The translations under genes were made by a program, and so were the position numbers. From an uncultured Paracoccaceae bacterium (GTDB taxonomy: Bacteria; Pseudomonadota; Alphaproteobacteria; Rhodobacterales; Rhodobacteraceae): a stretch of 64,000 nucleotides of DNA. Shown in pieces: positions 52,231 through 61,675 of the stretch (positions are counted from its first letter, which is position 1; each line of letters begins with the position of its first letter). Below the pieces are notes generated by a model. It saw only the letters and a program-made list of their open reading frames with translations. It searched no databases and was not told the origin of the DNA. The stretch spans positions 186,001 to 250,000 of the forward strand of contig CANNFA010000001.1 in NCBI GenBank assembly GCA_947503765.1, given 5' to 3'.

Positions 52231-53719
52231 ACCTGACCCCCTGCGCCAGCGGCAGTTCGGCCGAGTAGTTCACCGTGCTGGTCTGCCGGCGCATGTAGCC
52301 TTTCCACGCATCCGATCCGCTTTCACGCCCGCCGCCGGTGGCCTTCTCGCCGCCGAAGGCACCGCCGATCTCGGCGCCCGAGGGGCCGATATTGACGTTG
52401 GCAATGCCGCAATCGGACCCGGCGGCGGACAGGAAGGTTTCCGCCTCGCGCACATCCAGCGTGAAAATGCAGGACGACAGGCCCTGCGGCACGTCGTTGT
52501 GCATCGCGATCGCCTCGTCCAGCGTGTCATAGCCCATGACATAGAGGATCGGCGCGAAGTTCTCGGTGCGCACGGTATCGGTCTGCTCGGGCATCTCGAC
52601 GATGGCGGGGCTGACATAGGCGCCGCCCTTGGGCACGCCCTCCGTCACCGCCGCGCCGCCGTGGACGCGGCCGCCTTCGGATGCCGCATCCTTCAGCGTC
52701 TTCATCATGTTGTCGCGCGCCGCCGCATCGATCAGCGGGCCGACCAGCGTGCCCTCCTTGCGCGGATCGCCGATCGGCAGCGTCTTGTAGGCGGCGACCA
52801 GCTTTGCGGTCAGATCGTCCTTGATCGACTTGTGCACGATCAGCCGGCGCAGCGAGGTACAGCGCTGGCCCGCCGTGCCGACCGCCGAGAACACGATGGC
52901 GCGGATCGCCATGTCCAGATCGGCCGAGGGGGCGACGATCATCGCGTTGTTGCCGCCCAGCTCCAGGATCGGCTTGCCGAACCGCGCCATGACCTTGGGG
53001 CCGACGATCTCGCCCATCCGGGTCGATCCGGTGGCCGAGATCACCGGCACGTCGCGCGAGGAGACCAGCGCCTCGCCGATCTCGGGGCCGCCGATGGCCA
53101 GCTGAACCAGCCCGTCCGGCGCATCGCCGAACCGGTCCAGCGCACGGCCGAGGATCTTCAGGCAGGCCATGGCGGTCAGCGGGGTCTTTTCCGACGGCTT
53201 CCAGATCACCGGATCGCCGCAGGCCAGCGCGATGGCGGCGTTCCAGGCCCAGGGCGCGACCGGAAAGTTGAAGGCGGTGATGACGCCAACGGGGCCGGCC
53301 GGATGCCAGGTTTCCGCCATCCGGTGGCCGGGGCGTTCGGACGCGATGGTCAGCCCGTAAAGCTGCCGCGACAGGCCCACGGCGAAGTCGCAGATGTCGA
53401 TCATCTCCTGCACTTCGCCCAGCCCTTCGGAGGTGATCTTGCCCGCCTCCAGCGTGACGATGGCGCCCAGCTCGCCCTTGGAGGCGCGCAGTTCCTCGCC
53501 GAACAGGCGCACCAGCTCGCCGCGGCGCGGGCCGGGCGTGGTGCGCCAGGTGCGGAATGCCGCCTGCGCGCGGGCGATGATGCCGGGCATGTCGGCGGCA
53601 TCGGTTTCGTGGACGCGGGCGATCTCGGCGCCGTCGATGGGCGAGCGCACGGCAAGCATGCCGCCGGTCAGGTCTGCATCGGTCAGGCCAAGGGCCTTGA
53701 GCGGGTCGGACTGGGTCAT
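52220..53719 (-). CDS. amaB: ALDH7-family (antiquitin-like) aldehyde dehydrogenase
   Basis: 499 residues. Complete ALDH with ELGGNNA (general-base Glu), the nucleophile C287 in GQRCTSLRR, and the ALDH7 signature GGEKATGGGRESGSDAWKGYMRR. ALDH7/AmaB oxidises 2-aminoadipate semialdehyde (in balance with piperideine-6-carboxylate), a step of lysine breakdown. AGGAGAG precedes the ATG at 53719. Co-transcribed with the oxidase and divergent from a LysR gene. Confidence 0.9.
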   Translation of the reverse strand: MTQSDPLKALGLTDADLTGGMLAVRSPIDGAEIARVHETDAADMPGIIARAQAAFRTWRTTPGPRRGELVRLFGEELRASKGELGAIVTLEAGKITSEGLGEVQEMIDICDFAVGLSRQLYGLTIASERPGHRMAETWHPAGPVGVITAFNFPVAPWAWNAAIALACGDPVIWKPSEKTPLTAMACLKILGRALDRFGDAPDGLVQLAIGGPEIGEALVSSRDVPVISATGSTRMGEIVGPKVMARFGKPILELGGNNAMIVAPSADLDMAIRAIVFSAVGTAGQRCTSLRRLIVHKSIKDDLTAKLVAAYKTLPIGDPRKEGTLVGPLIDAAARDNMMKTLKDAASEGGRVHGGAAVTEGVPKGGAYVSPAIVEMPEQTDTVRTENFAPILYVMGYDTLDEAIAMHNDVPQGLSSCIFTLDVREAETFLSAAGSDCGIANVNIGPSGAEIGGAFGGEKATGGGRESGSDAWKGYMRRQTSTVNYSAELPLAQGVRFDI

Positions 53720-53823
53720 CGGTCTCTCCTGGCTGGGTGCGCGGGCGCGGCACGGGGCGGCGCGGGCGTTCATGCATGTCACATCTGGCCTTTCCCTGCC
53801 GGTTGGCAAGAGCGGCCTCATTG

Positions 53824-53892
53824 GCACGATATTTACGCCGCTCGGCGCATCGTGCATAACGAGAAAAACTCGACCAGATTGAAGGTTTTCTC
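53824..53892. promoter_or_regulatory. Candidate LysR operator region
   Basis: The 175-bp divergent gap has two inverted repeats: GCACGAT/ATCGTGC (53824-53830 and 53849-53855) and GAGAAAA/TTTTCTC (53861-53867 and 53886-53892). They are good candidates for binding of the adjacent LysR protein. The second reaches the start codon region of that gene, suggesting autoregulation. Confidence 0.5.
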
Positions 53893-53894
53893 AA

Positions 53895-54782
53895 ATGATC
53901 GCACCGCGCCGGTTCCTGCCGTCGATGGCGTCGCTGCTGGCCTTCGAGGCGGTCGAGCGGCTGGGCAGCGCCACCGCCGCCGCCGAGGAACTGTCCCTGA
54001 CCCATTCGGCGATCAGCCGGCAGCTCAAGGTGCTGGAAGGGCAGCTTGGCCAGACGCTGCTGCGCCGCGAGCGGCACGGGCTGAGCGTGACGCCGGCCGG
54101 GCGCGACTATGCCGTCACGGTGCGCGATATCCTGAACGAATTGTCGCGCGCCTCGCTGAAACTCAAGGCGAACCCGGCGGGCGGCAGCCTGAACCTGGCG
54201 ATCCTGCCCGCCTTCGGGATGCACTGGCTGGCGCCGCGGCTGCGCGCCTTTGCCGGGGTGCACCGCGATGTCACGGTGAACCTGTCCACCCGGCTCGGCC
54301 CGTTCGAGTTCGGCCGCGAGCGGTTCGACGCGGCGATCCATTTCGGGCAGCGCGACTGGCAGGGCGTCGCCTATCTGGAACTGGCGCAGGAACGGGTGGC
54401 CCCGGTCTGCGCGCCGGGTCTGATGCCGCGCGCGGCGGCGCGTCCCGGCGCGCTGCTCGATCTGCCGCTTCTGCACCTCGAAAGCCGCCCCAGCGCCTGG
54501 GAGGAATGGTTCGAGACGCAAGGCTGCGCGGCGGGCGGGCTGAAGGGCATGATGTTCGACCAGTTCGCCACCATGGCCGAGGCGGCGCGGCTGGGCTTCG
54601 GACTGGCGCTGCTGCCCGATTACATGGCCGAGGCCGAGATCGCGGGCGGCCGGATGATCCGCGCCTGGCCGGGGGCGGTGCGCCAGGCGGGGCGGTATTA
54701 CCTGGTGTGGCCCGAGCGGACCGAGATGCGCGCGCCGCTGCGCCGGCTGATCGGCTGGCTGGAGCAGGACCTGGCCGGGTGA
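53895..54782 (+). CDS. LysR-family (GcvA-like) regulator of the lysine/pipecolate genes
   Basis: 295 residues. Helix-turn-helix FEAVERLGSATAAAEELSLTHSAISRQLKVLEGQLGQTLLRR and a GcvA-type effector domain (STRLGPFEFGRERFDAAIHFG). Divergent from amaB. The ribosome site is weak (AAGG about 12 nt upstream). Expected to activate the oxidase/dehydrogenase pair. Confidence 0.88.
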   Translation: MIAPRRFLPSMASLLAFEAVERLGSATAAAEELSLTHSAISRQLKVLEGQLGQTLLRRERHGLSVTPAGRDYAVTVRDILNELSRASLKLKANPAGGSLNLAILPAFGMHWLAPRLRAFAGVHRDVTVNLSTRLGPFEFGRERFDAAIHFGQRDWQGVAYLELAQERVAPVCAPGLMPRAAARPGALLDLPLLHLESRPSAWEEWFETQGCAAGGLKGMMFDQFATMAEAARLGFGLALLPDYMAEAEIAGGRMIRAWPGAVRQAGRYYLVWPERTEMRAPLRRLIGWLEQDLAG

Positions 54783-54880
54783 CCCTCGGCCCGGCGGCGG
54801 ATCGCCGGACAGCAGCCGGGCCATCGGCGCAATCCCCCCTCCCCGCGCGGCTCGCGTTCTGACCGGACGAGCGGATCCGG

Positions 54881-55765
54881 TCAGGGACTGCCGGTTTCGT
54901 CCCCGTCCGACATGTCCCAGCCCTGCGGCGGATCGCCCGACAGCAGCGCGGTCACCGCGGCGCCGGTCGCGGCGGTGTTCGCGGCGACAAGCTGCCCCTC
55001 GCGCATCAGCGGCGAATAGGGCGCGGCGGCGTCCACCTGCGCCCAGCCGCCGGCCTCTTGCAGGATAAGCTGCCCGGCGGCGTGGTCCCAGGGCTTGAGT
55101 TGCAGCGCGACAAGGAAATCGGCCTGCCCCGAGGCGAGCAGGCGGTAATCGTGGCACGAACAGCGCAGGTTGCGCACCTGCGCGACGGACCCGAACCGCG
55201 CGATGAACCCGGCCCGCCGCGCCGCGCCGCAGGTATCCAGCGGCAGCAGCCCCGTGGCGGCACCCAGCGGCCGGGCCGGCGCGACCGACAGGCGCGTGGG
55301 CGCGCGGCCGGGCGACGCGGCCCAGGCGCCCTGCCCGCGCCGCGCCATCATCCAGTCATCCACCACCGGATCGTAAAGCAGCCCGAACACGCATTCGCCG
55401 CGATGGGCAACTGCCAGGATCACGCCGAACACCGCGACCCCGGCCGCGAAATTGCCGGTGCCGTCGATCGGGTCGATGATCGCACACAGCCCGTCGCGGC
55501 CGATCCGCTCGATCACCGCCGGGTCGGCGGCAACCGCCTCTTCGCCGACGATGGCGGCGCCGGGCAGGATCTTCGCGATCGCCGCGCCGATGGCGATCTC
55601 GGCCGCGCGGTCGGCCACGGTCACCAGATCCCACGGATCGGATTTCGCGTCGATCTCGGACGGGGCGAGGTTGCGAAAGCGCGGCATGATCTCGGTGCGG
55701 GCGGCATCGCGTACCGCCTCGATCAGGTTGGCCGCGTCGCGGTCCGAAATGCCCGTCCCGGTCAT
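54881..55765 (-). CDS. Inositol monophosphatase-family phosphatase (HisN/SuhB type)
   Basis: 294-residue Mg-dependent phosphatase. Seen: GEEAV (metal Glu), DPIDGTGNF (metal Asp residues) and WDHAAGQLILQEAGG. Family members act on inositol phosphate, histidinol phosphate or nucleotide phosphates. It overlaps the phosphoesterase gene by 4 bp and ends the Ugp-type operon, so it may remove the phosphate left after cleavage of an imported phosphodiester. Confidence 0.85.
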   Translation of the reverse strand: MTGTGISDRDAANLIEAVRDAARTEIMPRFRNLAPSEIDAKSDPWDLVTVADRAAEIAIGAAIAKILPGAAIVGEEAVAADPAVIERIGRDGLCAIIDPIDGTGNFAAGVAVFGVILAVAHRGECVFGLLYDPVVDDWMMARRGQGAWAASPGRAPTRLSVAPARPLGAATGLLPLDTCGAARRAGFIARFGSVAQVRNLRCSCHDYRLLASGQADFLVALQLKPWDHAAGQLILQEAGGWAQVDAAAPYSPLMREGQLVAANTAATGAAVTALLSGDPPQGWDMSDGDETGSP

Positions 55766-56550
55766 TGCCGTCCACCCCCGGGTTTCCGCGTCGTCACCAC
55801 ATGATCGCCGCCGCTGCGAAACTCGTGGACGAAATAGGCATATTCCTCGTCGGTGCGGTAGAGCGGCGCGTTGCCGAAGGGCTTCTCGGCGCCGAACTGT
55901 CCCGCCGGGCTGCCCGCGACAAAGCAGGACGCGCCCTGCCAGCGCGCGGCGTAGGGCCGGTGGATATGGCCCGACAGCACGATCGGCGGCCGCGCCGCCC
56001 CGGCGACCAGCCGCGCCATCGCGTCCCGGTTTTCCAGCGCGGCGAACCCGTCGTATTCCGCGAGGCCGGGCAGGAACGGCGGGTGATGCATGACGATCAC
56101 CAGTTGCGACGGCGACGGCGCGGCCAGCTCCTGCGCCAGCAGGTCCAGCGTGGCCTCGCGCACCGCGCCGCCGACCGAGTTCTCGATGCAGGTATCGATG
56201 CCCAGCAGCCGGATCGCGCCCAGATCGACGCAGCGCCCCGTCAGGTCGCATTGCGCGAGGAAGGCCGACTGCGCCACGCTCGCGGCATAGGCGGCCGGCC
56301 CGTCATGGTTGCCCGGCACGGTGAACACCGGCAGACCCAGCCGCGACAGGATCCGCTCGACCTGGGCGAACGAAGCCGGGTCGGCATCGTCGGTCAGATC
56401 GCCCGACAGGACCACGAAATCGAGAATGTCGGAAATCGCGTCGATATCCGCCACGATGGCGCGCGCCACCTCGGCCACGTCATGGCGCAGGACGGGGTTG
56501 GACTCGGGCCGCTGGCTGAGGTGCAGATCGGAGATATGGGCGAAGCGCAT
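55762..56550 (-). CDS. Metallophosphoesterase (CpdA/GpdQ-like phosphodiesterase)
   Basis: 262 residues with the full binuclear metal set: HISDLHL, VVLSGDLTDD, VPGNHD, MHHPP and SGHIHRPY. This belongs to class III cyclic-nucleotide/glycerophosphodiester phosphodiesterases. Found between the ABC permease and the IMPase gene, it more likely acts on an imported phosphodiester than on cAMP. Start at 56550 gives the family N-terminus MRFAHISD. Confidence 0.87.
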   Translation of the reverse strand: MRFAHISDLHLSQRPESNPVLRHDVAEVARAIVADIDAISDILDFVVLSGDLTDDADPASFAQVERILSRLGLPVFTVPGNHDGPAAYAASVAQSAFLAQCDLTGRCVDLGAIRLLGIDTCIENSVGGAVREATLDLLAQELAAPSPSQLVIVMHHPPFLPGLAEYDGFAALENRDAMARLVAGAARPPIVLSGHIHRPYAARWQGASCFVAGSPAGQFGAEKPFGNAPLYRTDEEYAYFVHEFRSGGDHVVTTRKPGGGRQ

Positions 56551-56585
56551 CGGCGGCTCCCGGGTTGTGGCGGTTCGGCGCGGCG

Positions 56586-57410
56586 TCACTTGATGCCCGC
56601 ACGCATGAAATTGGCGACGAACTGCCGCTGGAAGATCAGGAAGGCGACGATCAGCGGCGCCGTGGTCATCAGCGTCGCGGCATTCACCAGCGACCATTCG
56701 ACCCCGGATTCGACGGTGGCAAAGACGCTGAGGCCCACCGTGACGGGGCGCACCTCGGGCGAGTTGGTGACGATCAGCGGCCACAGGAAGTTGTTCCAGT
56801 GAAAGCTGATCGAGACCAGACCGTAGGCCAGGTAGACCGGCTTGGCCAGCGGCACATAGACCGTCCACAGCACCCGCCACGCGCCCGCGCCCTCGATCTG
56901 CGCGGCCTCGTCCAGCGACTTCGGCACCGTCAGGAAGGTCTGGCGCAGCAGGAAGATCCCGAAGGCCGAGGTCAGGTAGGGCAGCGTGATGCCGACGATC
57001 GTGTCGATCATCCCGATGGTGTTGAGCGTGTTGTAATTCTCGACGATCAGGATCTCGGGCGAGATCAGCAATTGCACCATGACAAGGCTGAACAGCAGCC
57101 CCGCCCAGCGGAACCGGTAGCGCACGAAGGCATAGGCGACCAGCGTGCACAGGATCAGGTTGGCGACCAGCACGATGGTGATCAGGATCAGCGTGTTCAG
57201 GAAATACAGCGCGAAGGGCGCGGCCTGCCAGGCCTCGGCAAAGTTGGCGAGGGTCAGCGGTGCGTTCCACTGGAAGTTGGCCGAGAATTTCTCGGGGTGG
57301 AACGCGGTCCAGACCGAGTACAGGAACGGCAGCCCCCACACGGCGGCCAGCACCAGCGCGACGGTGGACAGCGCGATCCGGTTCAGCCCGCGGGACATGT
57401 CTGCGGTCAT
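56586..57410 (-). CDS. Ugp-type ABC transporter permease (UgpE-like)
   Basis: 274-residue inner-membrane permease, six helices, EAA loop EAAQIEGAGAWRVLWTVYVPLAKP and VTNSPEVRPVTVGLS. Its start overlaps the first permease by 4 bp. CUT1-type; substrates of this class are sugars, polyols or glycerophosphodiesters. Confidence 0.92.
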   Translation of the reverse strand: MTADMSRGLNRIALSTVALVLAAVWGLPFLYSVWTAFHPEKFSANFQWNAPLTLANFAEAWQAAPFALYFLNTLILITIVLVANLILCTLVAYAFVRYRFRWAGLLFSLVMVQLLISPEILIVENYNTLNTIGMIDTIVGITLPYLTSAFGIFLLRQTFLTVPKSLDEAAQIEGAGAWRVLWTVYVPLAKPVYLAYGLVSISFHWNNFLWPLIVTNSPEVRPVTVGLSVFATVESGVEWSLVNAATLMTTAPLIVAFLIFQRQFVANFMRAGIK

Positions 57411-58282
57411 TGGTAATGCGCCTTTCGGTCGAGGATCCAGAACTGCACTGCCGCCATCGCGCCCAGGATCACCACCATCAGCACGGTCAGCGTCGCGCCA
57501 TAGGCGAAATCGCGGTGCGCGAAGGTGACCTCGTAGATGTAGTAGAGCAGCAGCGCGCTCGAATTGTTCGGCCCGCCGCGGGTCATGACGATGATGTGGT
57601 CGACCAGCCGGAACGCGTTGATCAGCGCGTTCACCGCGACAAAGATCGTCGTCGGCCGCAGAAGCGGCAGCACCACGTCGAAGAACACGCGCACATGCCC
57701 CGCCCCTTCAAGCCGCGCCGCATCCTTCAGGTTCGCCGGCACCGCCTGAAGCGCGGCGAGGTAGAAGATCATGAACAGCCCCGCCTCCTTCCAGACGGCG
57801 ACCACCATCATCGAGGCAAGCGAGGTGTCGGTGCTGCCCAGGAAGTTGATCGGCGGCAGCCCGAACACCGACAGGATCTGCGAGGCAAGCCCGATGCCCG
57901 GCGCGTAGAAGAACAGCCAGATATTCGCCACCGCCACCATCGGCAGCATCGTCGGCATGAAGAACGACAGCCGCATCAGCCCGGTGGCCGGCAGTTTCGA
58001 GTTGACCAGCAGCGCCATGCCGATCGCCAGCCCGATCGCCAGCGGCACCGTGCCCAGCGCGTAGATCGCGCTGTTGGCCAGCACCTGCGCCAGACGGTCA
58101 TCCTCCATCATCGCGCGGTAATTGTCCCAGCCGACGAATTTCGACGGACGCCGGGACGAGCCGTTGTTCCAGAACGAATTGGCCAGCGCCCGCAGCGCCG
58201 GATAATGCGTGAACGCCACCAGCAGCGAACAGGGCAGCACCAGCAGCACGAAGGCCAGTCCGATGGGCAATCGCTTGTTCAT
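57407..58282 (-). CDS. Ugp-type ABC transporter permease (UgpA-like)
   Basis: 291-residue permease with EAA loop DAARLEGAGHVRVFFDVVLPLLRPT and MTRGGPNNSSALLLYYIYE, common in UgpA/MalF-like proteins. 80 bp separate it from the binding-protein gene. Partner of the following permease. Confidence 0.92.
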   Translation of the reverse strand: MNKRLPIGLAFVLLVLPCSLLVAFTHYPALRALANSFWNNGSSRRPSKFVGWDNYRAMMEDDRLAQVLANSAIYALGTVPLAIGLAIGMALLVNSKLPATGLMRLSFFMPTMLPMVAVANIWLFFYAPGIGLASQILSVFGLPPINFLGSTDTSLASMMVVAVWKEAGLFMIFYLAALQAVPANLKDAARLEGAGHVRVFFDVVLPLLRPTTIFVAVNALINAFRLVDHIIVMTRGGPNNSSALLLYYIYEVTFAHRDFAYGATLTVLMVVILGAMAAVQFWILDRKAHYQ

Positions 58283-58362
58283 TGGGGCGCCTTTCGTGTT
58301 GCGGGCTGGGCCGGGTCGATGCGCGCGCCCGAACCCTGTCCGGGCGCGCGGTTGTCAGGGTG

Positions 58363-59649
58363 CTAGCGGTAATCGCCCAGCACGTCGTCGGCCTTTTCCT
58401 GCGCCGCCTCGACGGCGGCGGCCGGGTCGGCATCGCCGGTGACGACGCTTTCGATCGCCTCGACAAGGAATTGCGTGACCTTGGCGCGCTGGAAGGTGGC
58501 AAACTCGCGCTCGGCATAGGGCAGCTGCTCCAGCGCGACGCGCGCCTGCGGCAGCTCGGCCACATATTCCTGCATGATCGGCAATTCCCACGCATCGGGG
58601 CGCGGCGCGACATAGCCGGTGGCGATGCTCCAGCGGGCGGCATTCTCGGGCGAGGTCATGAACTTCATGAAGTCGATCGCGGCCGCGCGTTCCTCGTCGG
58701 TGGCGTCCTTGAAGACGTAAAGGTTGCCGCCTCCGGCCGGCGCACCGGGCCCGTCACCGCCGGGCAGAAAGCCGACGCCCCAGTCGAAATCGGCGTTCTC
58801 GTTGATGAAGGCGAGGTTGCCGGTCGAGGTCCAGATCGATGCCGCCTGCCCTTCGAGGAACGCTTTGGGCGTGTCGCCCCAGGAAATGCCGCCGGGGGCC
58901 ATCACCTCTTCTTCCGCCAGTTCCAGCAGGAATTCCAGCGACGCGATGCTGGCCGGGCTGTCGATGCTGACCTCGGTGCCGCTGTCGGCGGACAGAACGT
59001 CGCCCTTCGACACCACCAGGCCGCCGAACATCCACGCGCCGGCAAGGCCCAGGTTGGGAATGCGCGTGCCCCATTGGGTGACGTTGCCGTTCGCGTCCTT
59101 GACGGTCAGCTTCTTGCCCATCTCGATCATCTCGTCCCAGGTCTCGGGCGGATCCTCGGGGTCGAGCCCGGCGGCACGGAAGGCGTCCTTGTTGTAATAG
59201 AAGACCGGCGTCGAGCGCTGGAACGGGATCGCGTAGGTCTTGCCCTCGAACCGGGCATCCTTCATGAACCCGGGGAAAAAGCTGTCCATCCACGCTTCGT
59301 CCTCTGGCGTGGTGGCGATGTCGGAAATGGCGACGATCACGTCCTCTTCCACCAGCGTGAAGATGTCGATGGCCAGCAGAACGGCCACCTGCGGCGGATT
59401 GCCGGCGGCGGCGGCGGTCAGCGCCTTGGTCGTGGTTTCCTCGTAATTGCCGGCATAGACCGGCTTGATCGTGTGTTCGGGGTTCTGCGCCGCCCATTCG
59501 GATGTCAGCTCGTCGATGGTGGCGACGGCGGGGGCGTTCACGCCGACCGGAAAGTAGAATTCCAGATCGGCGGCCGCCGCTGCCCCCGCGCCGAGGCCAA
59601 GCGCGCCGCCCAGTACCAGCGGCAGGGCCGAAGTTGTGTAAAGTCTCAT
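58363..59649 (-). CDS. Ugp-type ABC transporter solute-binding protein (UgpB-like)
   Basis: 428-residue periplasmic protein. Signal peptide of ~26 residues ending in AGAAAAA, then DLEFYFPVGVNAPAVATIDELTSEWAAQNPEH. UgpB proteins share this LxFYFPVxV start, so glycerol 3-phosphate or a glycerophosphodiester is a reasonable substrate. GAGGAG precedes the ATG at 59649. Confidence 0.88.
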   Translation of the reverse strand: MRLYTTSALPLVLGGALGLGAGAAAAADLEFYFPVGVNAPAVATIDELTSEWAAQNPEHTIKPVYAGNYEETTTKALTAAAAGNPPQVAVLLAIDIFTLVEEDVIVAISDIATTPEDEAWMDSFFPGFMKDARFEGKTYAIPFQRSTPVFYYNKDAFRAAGLDPEDPPETWDEMIEMGKKLTVKDANGNVTQWGTRIPNLGLAGAWMFGGLVVSKGDVLSADSGTEVSIDSPASIASLEFLLELAEEEVMAPGGISWGDTPKAFLEGQAASIWTSTGNLAFINENADFDWGVGFLPGGDGPGAPAGGGNLYVFKDATDEERAAAIDFMKFMTSPENAARWSIATGYVAPRPDAWELPIMQEYVAELPQARVALEQLPYAEREFATFQRAKVTQFLVEAIESVVTGDADPAAAVEAAQEKADDVLGDYR

Positions 59650-59696
59650 GGTGTCTCCTCCCAGGTGTTGTGGTTTGGCGCGCAATGCGCCGGTGG

Positions 59697-60773
59697 TCAG
59701 GCCGAAACCGGGATCGCGGTCCCGGTTTCCTTGGAAAACAGATGCGTGGCCGGCCGGTCCCAGCCCAGGGTGATCGTGTCGCCCTCCTGCGGCACCTCGG
59801 CGCCGGAATGCGACAGCACCAGCCGCGCGCCGGACGGGGTTTCGACATGGATCAGGAACACGCTGCCCTCGTATTCGACCGCCGCGACGCGGCCCGAGGC
59901 GGTGAAGTCCGCCCGCCCCGCCGCGCCCGGCACGACAAGGTGCAGCGCCTCGGGCCGAACGCCGAAGATGCAGCCTGCCAGATCGGCCGGCAGGCCGGCG
60001 GCGCCATCCCCCGGCGGGCGCACATCGGCGGCATCCAGCAGGTTGGTCGGCGGGGTGCCGATGAAACTGGCGGCGAACACGGTGGCGGGGGTGCGGTACA
60101 GCTCCATCGGGGTGCCGTGCTGCACGACGCGGCCGGCATTCATCAGCACCACGCTGTCGGACATCGACAGCGCCTCGCTCTGGTCGTGGGTGACGTAGAC
60201 GACGGTGATGCCCAGCTTCTTGTTGAGCGCGCGGATCTCGCTGCGGATCTCGACCCGAAGCTTGGCGTCGAGGTTCGACAGCGGCTCGTCCATCAGCACC
60301 AGCGGCCGCTCCGACACCAGCACCCTTGCCAGCGCCACGCGCTGCTGCTGGCCGCCGGACAATTGCGCCGGCTTGCGGTCCAGCAGATCGCCCAGCGCCA
60401 TCAGCTCGGCCACGCGGGCCAGCGCCTTTTGCTTGGCGGCCTTCGACACGCGGCGGATGCGCAGCCCGTAGGCGATGTTCTCGGCAACCGTCATGTGCGG
60501 GAACAGCGCGTAGTTCTGGAACACCATCCCGAGGTTGCGATCCGCCGCCGACACCCCCGACACGTCGCGCCCGCCGATCAGGATCTGCCCCGCACCGGCC
60601 TCGTCCAGCCCGGAAATGAGCCGCAGAAGCGTGCTTTTCCCGCAGCCCGAGGGGCCGAGCAGCGTCAGGAAACCACCCGGCTCGATGCCGAAACTCACGT
60701 CCTTCAGAACCTCGACCGGGCCCCAGCTCTTGCGGATGCCTCGGACCTCCAGCGATACCCCGGCCTGCGTCAT
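59697..60773 (-). CDS. Ugp-type ABC transporter ATPase (UgpC/MsmK-like)
   Basis: 358 residues. Walker A GPSGCGKST, signature LSGGQQQRVALARVL, Walker B LVLMDEPLSNLD, switch His in VTHDQ, and a C-terminal TOBE/regulatory domain (FGVRPEALHL). Overlaps the DeoR stop by 4 bp; first transport gene of the operon. Confidence 0.95.
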   Translation of the reverse strand: MTQAGVSLEVRGIRKSWGPVEVLKDVSFGIEPGGFLTLLGPSGCGKSTLLRLISGLDEAGAGQILIGGRDVSGVSAADRNLGMVFQNYALFPHMTVAENIAYGLRIRRVSKAAKQKALARVAELMALGDLLDRKPAQLSGGQQQRVALARVLVSERPLVLMDEPLSNLDAKLRVEIRSEIRALNKKLGITVVYVTHDQSEALSMSDSVVLMNAGRVVQHGTPMELYRTPATVFAASFIGTPPTNLLDAADVRPPGDGAAGLPADLAGCIFGVRPEALHLVVPGAAGRADFTASGRVAAVEYEGSVFLIHVETPSGARLVLSHSGAEVPQEGDTITLGWDRPATHLFSKETGTAIPVSA

Positions 60774-61561
60774 GCCAATACGATCTCCAGCTTTGTCGCG
60801 GACAGCCGCCCGAGGATGTCCCGGTTCAATTCCTGGTTGGTGACGATGCCGTCCAGTTCCTCGAACCCGGCGGTGCGCATGAACGCGGTGGTGTCGAACT
60901 TGCCGTGATCGGCGATGACGAAGTTGCGCCGCGACGACGCGATCGCCTCTTTCTGGACCTGGCTGTACGCCTCGTCGCGCACGGCGACGGTGCCGCGCGC
61001 AGTGTCGATGGCAGTGCAGCACAGGAACGCGATGTCGAAGCTCAGCGAGCGCAGGGCGGCGATGGCCAGCGCGCCGGTGAACGAATCGTTCACCTCGCGG
61101 TAGGCGCCGCCGATCACGAAGAACCGCTCGATCCGCTGGGCGCGCAGCCGCGACGCGACGCCAAGGCAGGTGGTCACATAGCAGCATTCGGGTTTCAGAT
61201 GCGCGTTGTCGGCGGCACACAGCGCCGTGGTGCCGGCATCAAGGAACACCACCTCGCCGCCCGCCAGCATGTCGATGGCGGCGCGGCCGATGCGGCGCTT
61301 TTCGTCCGGGCGCACCTGCATGCGCTGCTCGTTGGGGATGTCGGGCGGGATGTCGGGCGCGGGCGTGTCGCGCATCATCACGCCGCCATGGGTGCGGGTG
61401 ACGGCGCCGCTTTCGCCCAGCTTGCGCAGATCGCGCCGGATCGTCGCCTCGGACTTGCCGAACTGTTCGACCAGGTCGCGCACCGCCACCGCGCCGCGTT
61501 CCTCCACCAGTTCCGCGATCTTCTTGCGGCGCAGACCGGAGAGATGGGCGTTATCTGGCAT
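60770..61561 (-). CDS. DeoR-family regulator of the Ugp-type operon (GlpR-like)
   Basis: 263 residues. DeoR helix-turn-helix (RRKKIAELVEERGAVAVRDLVEQFGKSEATIRRDLRKL) and sensor domain with VFLDAGTTALCAADN. Two adjacent Cys pairs (ECCY, LCCT) are unusual but not diagnostic. Start at 61561 fits the domain; an upstream TTG extension is not likely. Likely repressor lifted by a phosphorylated product such as glycerol 3-phosphate. Confidence 0.88.
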   Translation of the reverse strand: MPDNAHLSGLRRKKIAELVEERGAVAVRDLVEQFGKSEATIRRDLRKLGESGAVTRTHGGVMMRDTPAPDIPPDIPNEQRMQVRPDEKRRIGRAAIDMLAGGEVVFLDAGTTALCAADNAHLKPECCYVTTCLGVASRLRAQRIERFFVIGGAYREVNDSFTGALAIAALRSLSFDIAFLCCTAIDTARGTVAVRDEAYSQVQKEAIASSRRNFVIADHGKFDTTAFMRTAGFEELDGIVTNQELNRDILGRLSATKLEIVLA

Positions 61562-61675
61562 GTGACCGTTTCTGATCGGGTTGGCGTGAAATGACGCAAG
61601 ACGCGCGAAATTGGGGCGGATGACCGGCAATCAGTCAGGTTCGAGCGTAGGCGATTCGCCGGATCCGATCAAGAA

